A DNA stretch of 7,828 nucleotides, taken from Hyphomicrobiales bacterium. Its GTDB lineage: Bacteria > Pseudomonadota > Alphaproteobacteria > Rhizobiales > Devosiaceae. How positions within the stretch are numbered: position 1 is the stretch's first letter; every line of letters starts with the position of its first letter. The notes beneath the pieces are model-generated. The model had not been told where the DNA came from. It saw nothing but the letters and a program-made list of their open reading frames with translations, and searched no databases. Shown piece after piece: positions 1-7,371 of this stretch. The translations under genes and the position numbers were made by a program. The stretch covers positions 1 to 7,828 of the forward strand of contig JALSJY010000247.1 in the NCBI GenBank assembly GCA_026989045.1. The letters run 5' to 3'.

Positions 1-1138
1 TGTGCTCAGCTTTGCAATAATCCCATCCGCTGGCACACCAAGCATATTCCTTGCACCAGAGCAGATAAACCACGACAGTCTAGCAGCGCTAGATGCCATT
101 GCGCATTTATTGCCAAAAGATGAGTTTGCTGATGCTATTAAATCACTTCCAAAAGGTCAAACAAACATTTGGATTGATTCAAATTCTGCTCCTTTTGCTA
201 TTAAGAGAATTCTTAAAAAAGCAGGGGAAAAGCTAACTCAAAAGCCCGACCCTATTTTAGCTATAAAGGCGATTAAAAACAGCGCCGAGATTGATGGTAT
301 GAAAAAAGCTCACCTGCTTGATGGCATTGCTTTGGCAAAATTTCTTTGCTGGTTTGATGAAAGTTCACCATCAGGAAAACTAAGCGAAATTGAGATTGTT
401 AAGCGTTTAGAAAATTTCAGGCGAGAAGAAAAAACGCTTAAAGATATAAGCTTTGATACTATTGCAGGCGCTGGTGCAAATGGCGCAATCGTGCATTATC
501 GAGTGAATGAAAAATCTAACAGCACGCTTAAACAAGGTGAGATTATGCTGGTTGATAGTGGCGGGCAATATCTTAGCGGCACAACAGATATTACTCGCAC
601 GCTGTTTTGTGGCTCTGCAACTATAGAGCAGAAACAGCACTACACAAGAGTGCTAAAAGGCATGATGGCTATTTCCATGCTACGCTTTCCTAAAGGAACA
701 ACAGGCGGGCAGATTGATATTTTGGCACGGCAATTTTTATGGCAAGAGGGAAAAAACTACGCACACGGAACTGGTCATGGCGTAGGCGCTTTTTTAAGCG
801 TGCATGAAGGGCCAATTGGCATTTCACCACGAGTAACATCAGCACTAGAAAAAGGGCATATCCTCTCTAATGAGCCAGGATATTATAAAAGCGGCGAATA
901 TGGTATCAGAATTGAAAACCTCATTCATGTTAAAGAGAGCAATGTCGCAAAGGATTTTTTAGAGTTCGATACACTAACCCTAGCGCCAATTGATACACGA
1001 CTTATTGATAACTCATTACTCACAAAACTAGAGGTAAATTGGCTTAATACCTATCATAAAAAAGTGTGGGAAGCGCTTGAGGGTAAGTTAGATAAACCAG
1101 TAAGAAATTGGCTAAGAGAAGCAACAAGGGCGATTTAG
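1..1138 (+). CDS. pepP: Xaa-Pro aminopeptidase, M24B family, 3' part (5' end outside window)
   Basis: This is a metallopeptidase that removes an N-terminal residue preceding proline, probably in the cytoplasm. Numbering from the first full codon (position 2, 378 codons), the M24 pita-bread fold shows all five metal ligands: D185 and D196 (VDSGG and TTDIT), H259 in HGTGHGVG, E291 in SNEPGYY and E305 in GIRIENL. H165, H255 and H268 match the family's substrate and proton-relay histidines. The last 60 or so residues, including NTYHKKVW and the WLREAT ending, resemble the extra C-terminal domain of the long eukaryote-like aminopeptidase P form of about 600 residues. The GTG at position 2 is most likely an internal valine codon, because the upstream part here resembles the end of a second creatinase-like N-terminal domain. 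About 200 N-terminal residues are therefore presumably missing. The family assignment is firm. The symbol follows common usage and the exact substrate range is not shown. Confidence 0.93.
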   Translation, partial: VLSFAIIPSAGTPSIFLAPEQINHDSLAALDAIAHLLPKDEFADAIKSLPKGQTNIWIDSNSAPFAIKRILKKAGEKLTQKPDPILAIKAIKNSAEIDGMKKAHLLDGIALAKFLCWFDESSPSGKLSEIEIVKRLENFRREEKTLKDISFDTIAGAGANGAIVHYRVNEKSNSTLKQGEIMLVDSGGQYLSGTTDITRTLFCGSATIEQKQHYTRVLKGMMAISMLRFPKGTTGGQIDILARQFLWQEGKNYAHGTGHGVGAFLSVHEGPIGISPRVTSALEKGHILSNEPGYYKSGEYGIRIENLIHVKESNVAKDFLEFDTLTLAPIDTRLIDNSLLTKLEVNWLNTYHKKVWEALEGKLDKPVRNWLREATRAI

Positions 1139-1159
1139 TTTAGCTTACAGTTCGATATA

Positions 1160-1175
1160 ACGGAGTTTTACTCGT
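1160..1175. repeat. small imperfect hairpin in the spacer after pepP
   Basis: The sequence ACGGAGTTTTACTCGT can fold as a 6-bp stem with one bulged G around a TTT loop. It lies 21 bp after the pepP stop. No T-tract follows it on the plus strand, so it is not a standard intrinsic terminator. It may be a relic of another dispersed repeat. I see nothing else in 1139-1197. Confidence 0.3.
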
Positions 1176-1197
1176 CACACTAAATATCAGCTAAGCA

Positions 1198-1295
1198 CTT
1201 AAGACTCTTCGCTAACTCTCAGAGTGACATTGTTAGGTTGTCATGCTGAGCGAAGACGAAGCATCTTAAGATTTTCATCTGCGTTCAGAATAACA
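1198..1295. repeat. Palindromic repeat cluster: three alternating copies of a ~32-bp unit
   Basis: Unit A (1198-1229, forward) and unit B (1239-1270, reverse) form an imperfect inverted repeat of 32 bp arms with about 23 matching positions and a 9-nt loop (1230-1238). Unit C (1265-1295, forward, one base shorter) shares the CTTAAG of unit B and repeats the same pattern. All three begin with CTTAAGA and end in a TNACA-like motif (TGACA, TGACA, TAACA) preceded by TCAG. Unit B contains GTCATGCTGAGCGAAG; from memory, this kind of core recurs between genes in many bacterial genomes, and I could not check that here. The cluster would fold into a long hairpin in RNA or single-stranded DNA. It fills most of the gap between pepP and the helix-turn-helix gene and ends 10 bp before that gene's ATG. 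It looks like a non-coding, REP/MITE-like or Rickettsia-palindrome-like element. No open reading frame of its own is present. Confidence 0.75.
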
Positions 1296-1305
1296 AAAGA
1301 GAAAA

Positions 1306-1602
1306 ATGACAAATTTTAAAAAAGATATAACCAATGCATTAAACGAAGTTTTGGCATATGTTGAGGGCAAGGAAACTGGCATTGTAAAGCATAATATTAA
1401 AACTGACGAAATTGATGTTAAAAAAATCAGGCATCAACTTAACCTAACTCAAGTTGAGATGGCTTTACTCCTAGGCACTAGCGCATCAGGGCTTATAAAA
1501 TGGGAACAAGGCACACGCAAACCACACGGCGCCGCCAAAACTTTGCTACGTGTTATGGAAAAAGAGCCTAATGCAATTATCAGAACGCTAATTGCTAGTT
1601 AG
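1306..1602 (+). CDS. HigA/NadS-like antitoxin-type helix-turn-helix regulator, no toxin partner seen
   Basis: This 98-residue protein has an Xre/Cro-type helix-turn-helix at about residues 37-80. The positioning helix is TQVEMALLLG (48-57), and the recognition helix lies in SASGLIKWEQG (59-69), followed by the RKPHGAAKTLL tail. The WEQGxRxPxGxA pattern is typical of HigA/NadS-type antitoxins, which bind DNA and repress their own operon. In that family the RelE/HigB-like toxin gene usually sits directly upstream. Here only 167 bp, mostly repeat, separates the gene from pepP, and no toxin frame is visible on either side. The start is fixed: an in-frame TAA at 1291-1293 rules out a longer product, and a weak AAGAGA precedes the ATG. 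The gene converges on ligA with 19 bp between stops. It could be a solitary antitoxin relic or a free-standing regulator; its target is unknown. Confidence 0.85.
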   Translation: MTNFKKDITNALNEVLAYVEGKETGIVKHNIKTDEIDVKKIRHQLNLTQVEMALLLGTSASGLIKWEQGTRKPHGAAKTLLRVMEKEPNAIIRTLIAS

Positions 1603-1621
1603 GAAATTAGAAAAACCAACT

Positions 1622-3721
1622 CTAATCTACCAACGCCAACCACTCATTCTCACTAAGCACTTTAACACCAAGCTCATTGGCTTTTCTTAGCTTTGAGCCA
1701 GCCTTTTCGCCAGCTACCAACATATCTGTTTTGGCGGAAACCGAACTTGAAACCTTTGCCCCCAATCGCTCGGCCTGGGCTTTTGCTTCTGCTCGGGTAA
1801 TTTGTTCAAGCGTTCCTGTGAACACAATTATCTTGCCCGCAATAGGGCTATCATTTGCAATATTTGCAACATATTCTTGCGGTTTCACATGTTTCAGCAA
1901 TTCATCAAGAGCCTGCTTATTTTTGTCATTGTGAAAAAATGCAACCACTGAATTAGCCACCGTCTGCCCTATTCCATCAATCGCCAATAATTGCTGGTAG
2001 GCTTCGCTATTCTTATCACTTGCCGCTATTGCCACTTTTTCAAATTGCTCGAAACTACCATAGGTTTTGGCAAATAGGCTTGCATTGGTTATGCCAACAT
2101 GACGAATGCCAAGCGCAAAAATAAATCTTGATAATTGGGGCGTTCGTGCAGCATTTATTGCCTCAAAAAGCTTAGTCGCAGATTTTACTCCAAAGCCTTC
2201 TTTGTTGCGCAAAGGGGTTAGGCTTTTTTTATCCCTCTCTTCCAGCGTAAAAATATCTGCTGCATGTTTTATTAAACCTTGCTCAAAAAACATTTCAATT
2301 TGTTTTTCACCCAAACCATCAATATCTAGCGCATTGCGAGAGACAAAATGTTTGAGTTTTTCCTTTGCTTGCGCTGGGCATACCAGCCCACCAGTGCAAC
2401 GGCGCACCACATCAACATTGCCAGTTTTTGCATCTATTTCACGAATAGCCTCTGAACCGCAAACGGGGCAGGTTTTAGGGAAATCATAAGCATTTGAACC
2501 AATTGGACGCTTTTCTAGAATCACTTTAACAACTTGTGGAATAACATCGCCTGCCCTTTGCACCACAACGCTATCGCCAATTCTTACATCTTTGCGCTTA
2601 ATTTCATCTTCATTATGCAAGGTTGCATTTGTTATTACTACACCACCAACCGTCACTGGCTTTAGCCGAGCAACAGGAGTAAGCGCACCCGTGCGACCAA
2701 CCTGAATATCAATATCCTCAACAATTGTCACCGCCTGCTCAGCTGGGAATTTATGCGCAATTGCCCAACGTGGCGCGCGCGCAACAGCTCCCCATCGTTG
2801 CTGCAAATCAAGCCTATTCAGCTTATAAACAACACCATCAATATCATAACCAAGGCTAGCTCTTTGCTCTTCAATTTTATGATAATGGGCCAGCATTTCT
2901 TTTGCATCTTTGCAAGTTTTTGTAAGCGGGTTTATTGCAAAACCCCACTCACCCATTTTCTGCACCGCTTCAAATTGAGTTAAAGCAAATTCGTTAGAGG
3001 TAAGGCCCCAAGCATAGGCAAAAAACTTGAGATTGCGCTTAGCCGTTACATTTGCATCTAGCTGACGCAACGAGCCAGCGGCAATATTACGCGGATTAAC
3101 ATAGGTCTGCTCGCCAGCTTCTGCTGCCTTTTTATTAAGTTCAGCAAAGTCATCATGGCTCATATAAACTTCACCACGAATTTCAATTCTATCTGGCCAG
3201 CCCTGCCCTTTTAACTCAAGAGGAATATCTTTTATAGTTTTCAGATTTTCAGTAATATCCTCACCCACAAAGCCATCACCACGGGTAGAGCCTTGCACAA
3301 ATATACCGTTTTCATAGAGCAAAGAAGCGCTAACACCATCAATTTTTGGCTCAGCGGTAAAGCTAAGCTCTAAGTCTTTATCATGCTTAAAAAACTTTCT
3401 TGCCCGTTCAACAAAATCTGTCACGTCATTTTCATCAAAAGCATTACCCAATGAGAGCATAGGCTCAAGATGCGTAACTTTAGAAAAACCCTCAGCAATC
3501 GGCGCACCAACTTTTTCACTTAAACTATCAGGACGTTTTAACAACGGAAATTTTTCTTCTATTGCTAAATAACGCTGTTTAAGTTGATCATATTGTGCAT
3601 CGCTAATTTTTGGATCATCATTTCTATAATAAGCTATATCTGCATCAACTAAAAGCTGATGTAAGCGATCAAGCTCAATTTTTGCTTCATCACTATCCAA
3701 ATCACCAACATCAACCTGCAT
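1622..3721 (-). CDS. ligA: NAD-dependent DNA ligase LigA
   Basis: This enzyme seals nicks during replication and repair using NAD+. Counting from ATG 3721 (699 residues), the domains are complete: an NMN-binding Ia region (about 1-65), then the adenylation domain with the KIDG nucleophile K126, R147 in STRGDG, E184 in IRGEV, YDIDGVVYK (K300) and K324 in HKFPAE. An OB fold follows (about 325-400), then a four-cysteine zinc site C418/C421/C442/C448, helix-hairpin-helix repeats (about 455-600) and a C-terminal BRCT domain (about 625-699). The zinc site has a 20-residue middle spacer, longer than the 14 of E. coli. The start is chosen because GAGG at 3729-3732 lies 7 nt from ATG 3721 but only 4 nt from the GTG at 3724. 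Either start overlaps the recN stop, by 1 or 4 nt, so translation is probably coupled. No disruption is seen; this should be the essential replicative ligase. Confidence 0.97.
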   Translation of the reverse strand: MQVDVGDLDSDEAKIELDRLHQLLVDADIAYYRNDDPKISDAQYDQLKQRYLAIEEKFPLLKRPDSLSEKVGAPIAEGFSKVTHLEPMLSLGNAFDENDVTDFVERARKFFKHDKDLELSFTAEPKIDGVSASLLYENGIFVQGSTRGDGFVGEDITENLKTIKDIPLELKGQGWPDRIEIRGEVYMSHDDFAELNKKAAEAGEQTYVNPRNIAAGSLRQLDANVTAKRNLKFFAYAWGLTSNEFALTQFEAVQKMGEWGFAINPLTKTCKDAKEMLAHYHKIEEQRASLGYDIDGVVYKLNRLDLQQRWGAVARAPRWAIAHKFPAEQAVTIVEDIDIQVGRTGALTPVARLKPVTVGGVVITNATLHNEDEIKRKDVRIGDSVVVQRAGDVIPQVVKVILEKRPIGSNAYDFPKTCPVCGSEAIREIDAKTGNVDVVRRCTGGLVCPAQAKEKLKHFVSRNALDIDGLGEKQIEMFFEQGLIKHAADIFTLEERDKKSLTPLRNKEGFGVKSATKLFEAINAARTPQLSRFIFALGIRHVGITNASLFAKTYGSFEQFEKVAIAASDKNSEAYQQLLAIDGIGQTVANSVVAFFHNDKNKQALDELLKHVKPQEYVANIANDSPIAGKIIVFTGTLEQITRAEAKAQAERLGAKVSSSVSAKTDMLVAGEKAGSKLRKANELGVKVLSENEWLALVD

Positions 3722-5391
3722 CACTCAACCTCAGAAATAAGCCGCTTAGCCGCCGCTCGAGCTTCATCAGAAATCTCAGCGCCAGCCAACATTCGAGCCA
3801 ATTCTTCACGCCGCTCACCTTCATCAAGTGGTCTCACGTTGGTTCGCATGGTTTCCCCATTATCGATAGAGTTTTTTTCAATCAACAGATGGCTATTCGC
3901 CCTTGCTGCAACTTGGGGTGCATGAGTTACGCTAATCACTTGTAGCTCTTGCGCCAAACGCGCCAAACGCCGACCAATTGCATCGGCAACAGCCCCGCCA
4001 ACCCCGCTATCAATTTCATCAAAAATCAACACAGGCGCAGACCCTTTATCAGCCAACACTACCTTTAGCGCTAAAAGAAAACGCGACAATTCACCACCCG
4101 ATGCCACCTTCATCATTGGCCCAGCACTTGTTCCCGGATTTGTCTGCACATGAAATGCTATTGCGTCATAACCATTTGATGAAATTTTTTTATTTTCAAT
4201 AATATGCTCAACAATAAAGCGTGCCGCACCAAGTTTTAGGTCAGGCAATTCCTTATTCACCGCATTTTCTAACTCTTTAGCCGTTTCTTGACGTGCTTTG
4301 CTTAGCAAATTCGCAGATTTAAAATAACTCTCATGAGCCTTTGCTGATTTATCTTCTAATTCTTTTAGCTCAACCTCACTATTATGCAACTGCTCCAATT
4401 GAGTTTGATAATGTTCTAAAACTTGCGGTAATTGATCACAAGTAACATTGTGTTTTCGTGCTAGCGCCCTCAAAGCAAATAAACGCTCTTCTGTATTCTC
4501 TAAATCAGACGCATCATAAACCATATCTCTTTTAAGTTGCTCAAGCGCCTCAGCACTATTATCAAGTGCAAGCAAACTATTATCAAGCGCCTCTATCATA
4601 TCATCAAAAAGAGCTGCCCCAGTTTCAGATTTCCGCTCTAAACGGCGCATAAGAGAAGAAATTACTGCTGAGGGAGAAGAATTTCCATTCAATATTTCAT
4701 CAGCATCACTTACTTCACCTGCAATTTTTTCAAGCTGCATCATTTTTTGACGCTGATTGCTAAGTTCTTCTTCTTCACCAATCTGAGCAGAAAAACTACT
4801 TAATTCTTCAACGCTATGTTTGGCATATTCTTCATCGCTAGCTGCTTGCTGAATTCTCTCTTGGCAAGATTTAAGTGCTTTAGTGACAGCTTCAATTTCA
4901 TCATACGAATTTAAAACAGCAGAAATTTCTCTTCTATGCTTACCAAACTCATCAAGCAAATTTCTATGTATTGCTCCATCAACAAGCGCACGACTGTCAT
5001 GCTGTCCATGAATTTCAATAATTAAAGAGCCAATTTTTTTTAACAAAGATGCTGAAACAGATTGATCATTAATGAAGCTACGTGTGCGTCCATCATCATA
5101 TTGAACCCGTTTTAATAATAAATTATCATCAATTGCAATTTCTGCTTCAAGTAATATTTTATGGGCTGGGTGGTCAGTCGGCAAAGTTATTTCAGCAATA
5201 ACAAATCCACTTTTGCATCCCTTGCGCACTAATGAGACATCACCACGCCCACCAAGTGCTAAAGTTAAAGCATCAAGCAAAATTGATTTACCCGCCCCTG
5301 TTTCACCACTAAGCACACTTAGCCCGTCAGATAATTCTAAATCCAACTGGTCGATCAAAACTATATTTTTAATTGATAATGCACTTAACAT
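3721..5391 (-). CDS. recN: DNA repair protein RecN, SMC-like ATPase
   Basis: RecN is a cytoplasmic SMC-related ATPase that acts at DNA double-strand breaks in homologous recombination. The 556-residue length is normal. The N-terminal half of the ATPase head has Walker A GETGAGKS (29-36) and the Q-loop GQHD (Q130). A central region rich in Glu, Gln, Lys and Leu (about 150-385) is predicted by eye to be coiled coil. The C-terminal half has the ABC signature SGGELSR (431-437), Walker B LIFDEIDSG (455-463) and the switch histidine H490 in SVTHAPQ. The ATG at 5391 is supported by AAGGA six bases upstream. It lies 39 bp after bamD on the same strand and overlaps ligA. No GTTC-N7-GTTC box of the alphaproteobacterial LexA type is visible upstream, so expression probably comes from read-through of the operon. 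The assignment is secure. Confidence 0.96.
   Translation of the reverse strand: MLSALSIKNIVLIDQLDLELSDGLSVLSGETGAGKSILLDALTLALGGRGDVSLVRKGCKSGFVIAEITLPTDHPAHKILLEAEIAIDDNLLLKRVQYDDGRTRSFINDQSVSASLLKKIGSLIIEIHGQHDSRALVDGAIHRNLLDEFGKHRREISAVLNSYDEIEAVTKALKSCQERIQQAASDEEYAKHSVEELSSFSAQIGEEEELSNQRQKMMQLEKIAGEVSDADEILNGNSSPSAVISSLMRRLERKSETGAALFDDMIEALDNSLLALDNSAEALEQLKRDMVYDASDLENTEERLFALRALARKHNVTCDQLPQVLEHYQTQLEQLHNSEVELKELEDKSAKAHESYFKSANLLSKARQETAKELENAVNKELPDLKLGAARFIVEHIIENKKISSNGYDAIAFHVQTNPGTSAGPMMKVASGGELSRFLLALKVVLADKGSAPVLIFDEIDSGVGGAVADAIGRRLARLAQELQVISVTHAPQVAARANSHLLIEKNSIDNGETMRTNVRPLDEGERREELARMLAGAEISDEARAAAKRLISEVE
3729..3733 (-). promoter_or_regulatory. Ribosome binding site of ligA, inside recN
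   Basis: TGAGG on the minus strand lies within the last codons of recN. Its 7-nt spacing to ATG 3721 against 4 nt to GTG 3724 favours the ATG as the ligA start. Ribosomes ending recN at TGA (3723-3721) would stop on top of this start. Confidence 0.6.
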
Positions 5392-5397
5392 GGCTAA

Positions 5398-5402
5398 TCC
5401 TT
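5398..5402 (-). promoter_or_regulatory. Ribosome binding site of recN
   Basis: AAGGA on the minus strand sits 6 nt before ATG 5391. This is a strong match to the anti-Shine-Dalgarno sequence and fixes the recN start. A small hairpin (5405-5421) ends 2 nt upstream. Confidence 0.7.
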
Positions 5403-5404
5403 AA

Positions 5405-5421
5405 GCCAACCCCCAGCTGGC
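5405..5421 (-). repeat. Hairpin between bamD and recN, next to the recN ribosome binding site
   Basis: On the minus strand GCCAGC-TGGGG-GTTGGC can form a 6-bp stem with one G-U pair and a 5-nt loop. The T-run lies before the stem, not after it, so this is not an intrinsic terminator in the direction of recN, and on the plus strand the stem is followed by A residues. It could affect mRNA processing or recN translation, which is inference only. Confidence 0.4.
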
Positions 5422-5430
5422 AAAAAAGAC

Positions 5431-6279
5431 TTAGCCATTTACATCGCTCTCAAACAAGTCTTTATTTACAAATTCAGGAGTAAGCCCCTGCTTTTGCAGT
5501 AAAGAATAAGCGGACTGATACCAAGTTGAAGATGCATAATTATGCCCTAAAACTGCCGCCGAGGTGCGAGCTTCATTAACTAAGCCCAGAGCTAGATAAC
5601 TTTCAACCAAGCGAAATAAAGCTTCTTCAATATGAGTTGAGGTTTGATGTTTTTGTACAACTGTTCGAAAACGATTTATTGCCGCACTATATTGCCCATT
5701 GCCCAGATAATAACGCCCAACCGACATTTCCTTACCAGCTATCTGGTCATAAGCTGTGCGCAGGCTTTCACGCGCATCATCAGTATATTTTGAATTAGGG
5801 TAAGTATTTACAAGTAATTGCAGAGTATCTATTGCATCTTGAGATAATTGCTGATCGCGAGTAATATCTTTTATCTGCGCATAATAAGAAGTTCCCTTTA
5901 GATATAAAATATAAGGCACTTCTTTTGAGCTTGGATAAAGCGCTAAATATCTGTCGGCTGCCATAATAGCTTCAGGATATTTGCCCATGCGGAAATTTGC
6001 ATAAACTGTCATTAACTTAGATTTTTCGGAATAATCAGAGAATGGGTGTTGACGTTCAAGCTTTTCAAGGGTTTTAAGGGCTGTTTGGTAATATTGGCGA
6101 TCCATATCATCAAGCGCACTTTGATAAAGCGTTTCGGGTGGAATAATCACTTCTTCTTTAATTTTTGGCGGGCCAAACAGATTAAAACCAGAGCAAGCGC
6201 TCAAGCTTAATATTGCTGTTAGCAAAATAATAAGGCGAAATATTTTAGAAACACTATTTCCAACTACATAAAAAGTCAC
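5431..6279 (-). CDS. bamD: Outer membrane protein assembly lipoprotein BamD (ComL family)
   Basis: BamD is the essential lipoprotein partner of BamA in the complex that folds beta-barrel proteins into the outer membrane; it faces the periplasm. The product is 282 residues from GTG 6279. The signal peptide has K12 and R15, a hydrophobic stretch IILLTAIL, and the lipobox LSAC with C29 as the lipidated residue. S30 at position +2 fits outer-membrane sorting. TPR repeats follow from about residue 48, with the family patterns ADRYLALYP and ITRDQ recognisable. The longest frame starts at TTG 6318 and would add 13 residues before the signal peptide. The GTG is preferred because AGGA lies six bases before it and the resulting signal peptide is of normal length. 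The gene lies 92 bp after lpxC and 39 bp before recN, the usual alphaproteobacterial order. Confidence 0.93.
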   Translation of the reverse strand: MTFYVVGNSVSKIFRLIILLTAILSLSACSGFNLFGPPKIKEEVIIPPETLYQSALDDMDRQYYQTALKTLEKLERQHPFSDYSEKSKLMTVYANFRMGKYPEAIMAADRYLALYPSSKEVPYILYLKGTSYYAQIKDITRDQQLSQDAIDTLQLLVNTYPNSKYTDDARESLRTAYDQIAGKEMSVGRYYLGNGQYSAAINRFRTVVQKHQTSTHIEEALFRLVESYLALGLVNEARTSAAVLGHNYASSTWYQSAYSLLQKQGLTPEFVNKDLFESDVNG

Positions 6280-6285
6280 AAGAAA

Positions 6286-6289
6286 TCCT
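6286..6289 (-). promoter_or_regulatory. Ribosome binding site selecting the GTG start of bamD
   Basis: AGGA on the minus strand is 6 nt before GTG 6279. It falls inside the extra codons that a TTG 6318 start would translate, so it argues for the shorter product. No clear Shine-Dalgarno motif precedes the TTG. Confidence 0.6.
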
Positions 6290-6371
6290 ATTTTTGTTTT
6301 TTGCTTTCTTAAAATCAAAATGACTCAAAAATATGGCACAATAATAATCATTTAAATTTTAATAAGCTATA

Positions 6372-7328
6372 TTATCCAACCGAGCGTAAATATGATTCTA
6401 CTCTCAATCCATCAGGTAAATCATTAAGAGCATCAAAAACAAGCGGCAATTCATCTGCATTCACAATTTCATAATTATCATCATTTGCAAATAAGCTAGA
6501 CAAAACTAACGCATTTAACCCATGTCCACCTTTAAACGAGCGAAACATTCCATAAATAGGCAAACCACCTAAAGCAAGATCACCAACAGCATCAAGCAAT
6601 TTATGACGAACAAATTCATCATCAAAACGTAACCCTTCAGGGTTCATCACACGGTCTTTTTCAACTGCGATGGAGTTTTCCATAGATGAGCCAAGCGCAT
6701 GACCGCCTTGGCGTAGAATTTTTGCCTCTTCAACAAATCCAAATGTTCTAGCCAAAGCAACTTCATCAAAATATTTTTTAGGTGTCCAATCAAAAATCAT
6801 TCTCTGACGACCAATAACAGGACTATCAAAATCAATTTCAAGATCAAGTGCGCGGCCATTATAAGGCTCAAGCGCAGCAAATGCATCATTATTTCTAACT
6901 GTTACAGATCTCAATATTTTAATATATTTGCGCTTTTGAGGTAAAACTTTAAGCCCAGCTTGCACAATAGCCTTAGCAAAAGGCATGGCACTACCATCTA
7001 ATATCGGACATTCAGCACCGTTAATAACAATCAAAGCATTATCAACACCAAGGCCACTAAGAGCAGAAACTACATGCTCAATAGTCGCAACGCTTTTAGA
7101 ATCGCCCAAATCAAGCGTTGTGCATAAAGTGGTGCTTAAGATTTTAGAATAATGAACTTCTGATGGGCCGGTTGTTTTTCCATTATCAAGCAAGCGCATG
7201 ATTTTAATGCCCTCACCAGCCACCGCTGGCTCAATCGACATAGTAACGGGCAGGCCTGAATGAACACCAATCCCAGCAAATTCCAAAGGACTAACTAAAG
7301 TACACTGCCGCGCAGAAAGACTATTCAT
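6372..7328 (-). CDS. lpxC: UDP-3-O-acyl-N-acetylglucosamine deacetylase LpxC
   Basis: LpxC is a cytoplasmic zinc enzyme that removes the acetyl group from UDP-3-O-acyl-GlcNAc, the first committed step of lipid A synthesis. This implies a lipopolysaccharide-containing outer membrane. Counting from ATG 7328 (318 residues), the N-terminal part shows GIGVHSG (19-25) and TIEHVVSAL with catalytic E84 and zinc ligand H85. The second half shows RHKLLDAVGD with zinc ligands H242 and D246 and the conserved D250, then KGGHGLN with H269. Length is close to the roughly 305 residues of E. coli. The longest frame begins at TTG 7352 and adds eight residues (MSSGWFFN). The ATG is preferred because GGGTGG lies 9 nt upstream and family members begin near this point. 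It follows ftsZ by 100 bp on the same strand, as in many alphaproteobacteria. Confidence 0.96.
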   Translation of the reverse strand: MNSLSARQCTLVSPLEFAGIGVHSGLPVTMSIEPAVAGEGIKIMRLLDNGKTTGPSEVHYSKILSTTLCTTLDLGDSKSVATIEHVVSALSGLGVDNALIVINGAECPILDGSAMPFAKAIVQAGLKVLPQKRKYIKILRSVTVRNNDAFAALEPYNGRALDLEIDFDSPVIGRQRMIFDWTPKKYFDEVALARTFGFVEEAKILRQGGHALGSSMENSIAVEKDRVMNPEGLRFDDEFVRHKLLDAVGDLALGGLPIYGMFRSFKGGHGLNALVLSSLFANDDNYEIVNADELPLVFDALNDLPDGLRVESYLRSVG

Positions 7329-7337
7329 ATTAAAAAA

Positions 7338-7343
7338 CCACCC
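7338..7343 (-). promoter_or_regulatory. Probable ribosome binding site of lpxC
   Basis: GGGTGG on the minus strand is 9 nt before ATG 7328. It is an imperfect Shine-Dalgarno match, but no better one precedes the alternative TTG at 7352, so it supports the ATG. Confidence 0.45.
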
Positions 7344-7371
7344 AGAACTCAAAAGTCTTTATTGCTATAGC

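Noticed and set aside
407..640. 77-residue frame on the minus strand
   Set aside because: It lies fully inside the M24 domain of pepP, opposite a strongly conserved frame, and has no recognisable motif.
1198..1295. CRISPR array
   Set aside because: The units alternate in orientation, are imperfect, overlap or are separated by only 9 nt, and have no spacers or cas genes nearby.
1603..1621. Possible bidirectional terminator between the convergent helix-turn-helix gene and ligA
   Set aside because: The gap has only a weak 5-bp ATTAG/CTAAT pairing and no G/C-rich stem or T-tract, so an intrinsic terminator cannot be supported.
2106..2489. 127-residue plus-strand frame opposite ligA
   Set aside because: It covers the zinc-finger and helix-hairpin-helix region of ligA in antisense. 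The frame is Ser-, Lys- and Pro-rich with no family resemblance, so it is a shadow of ligA. The same applies to 1677-1934 and 2753-2983.
3610..3945. 111-residue plus-strand frame across the recN-ligA junction
   Set aside because: It is antisense to both well-supported genes, rich in His, Gln and Ser, and has no motif. The frames at 3978-4202 and 5213-5404 are rejected for the same reason.
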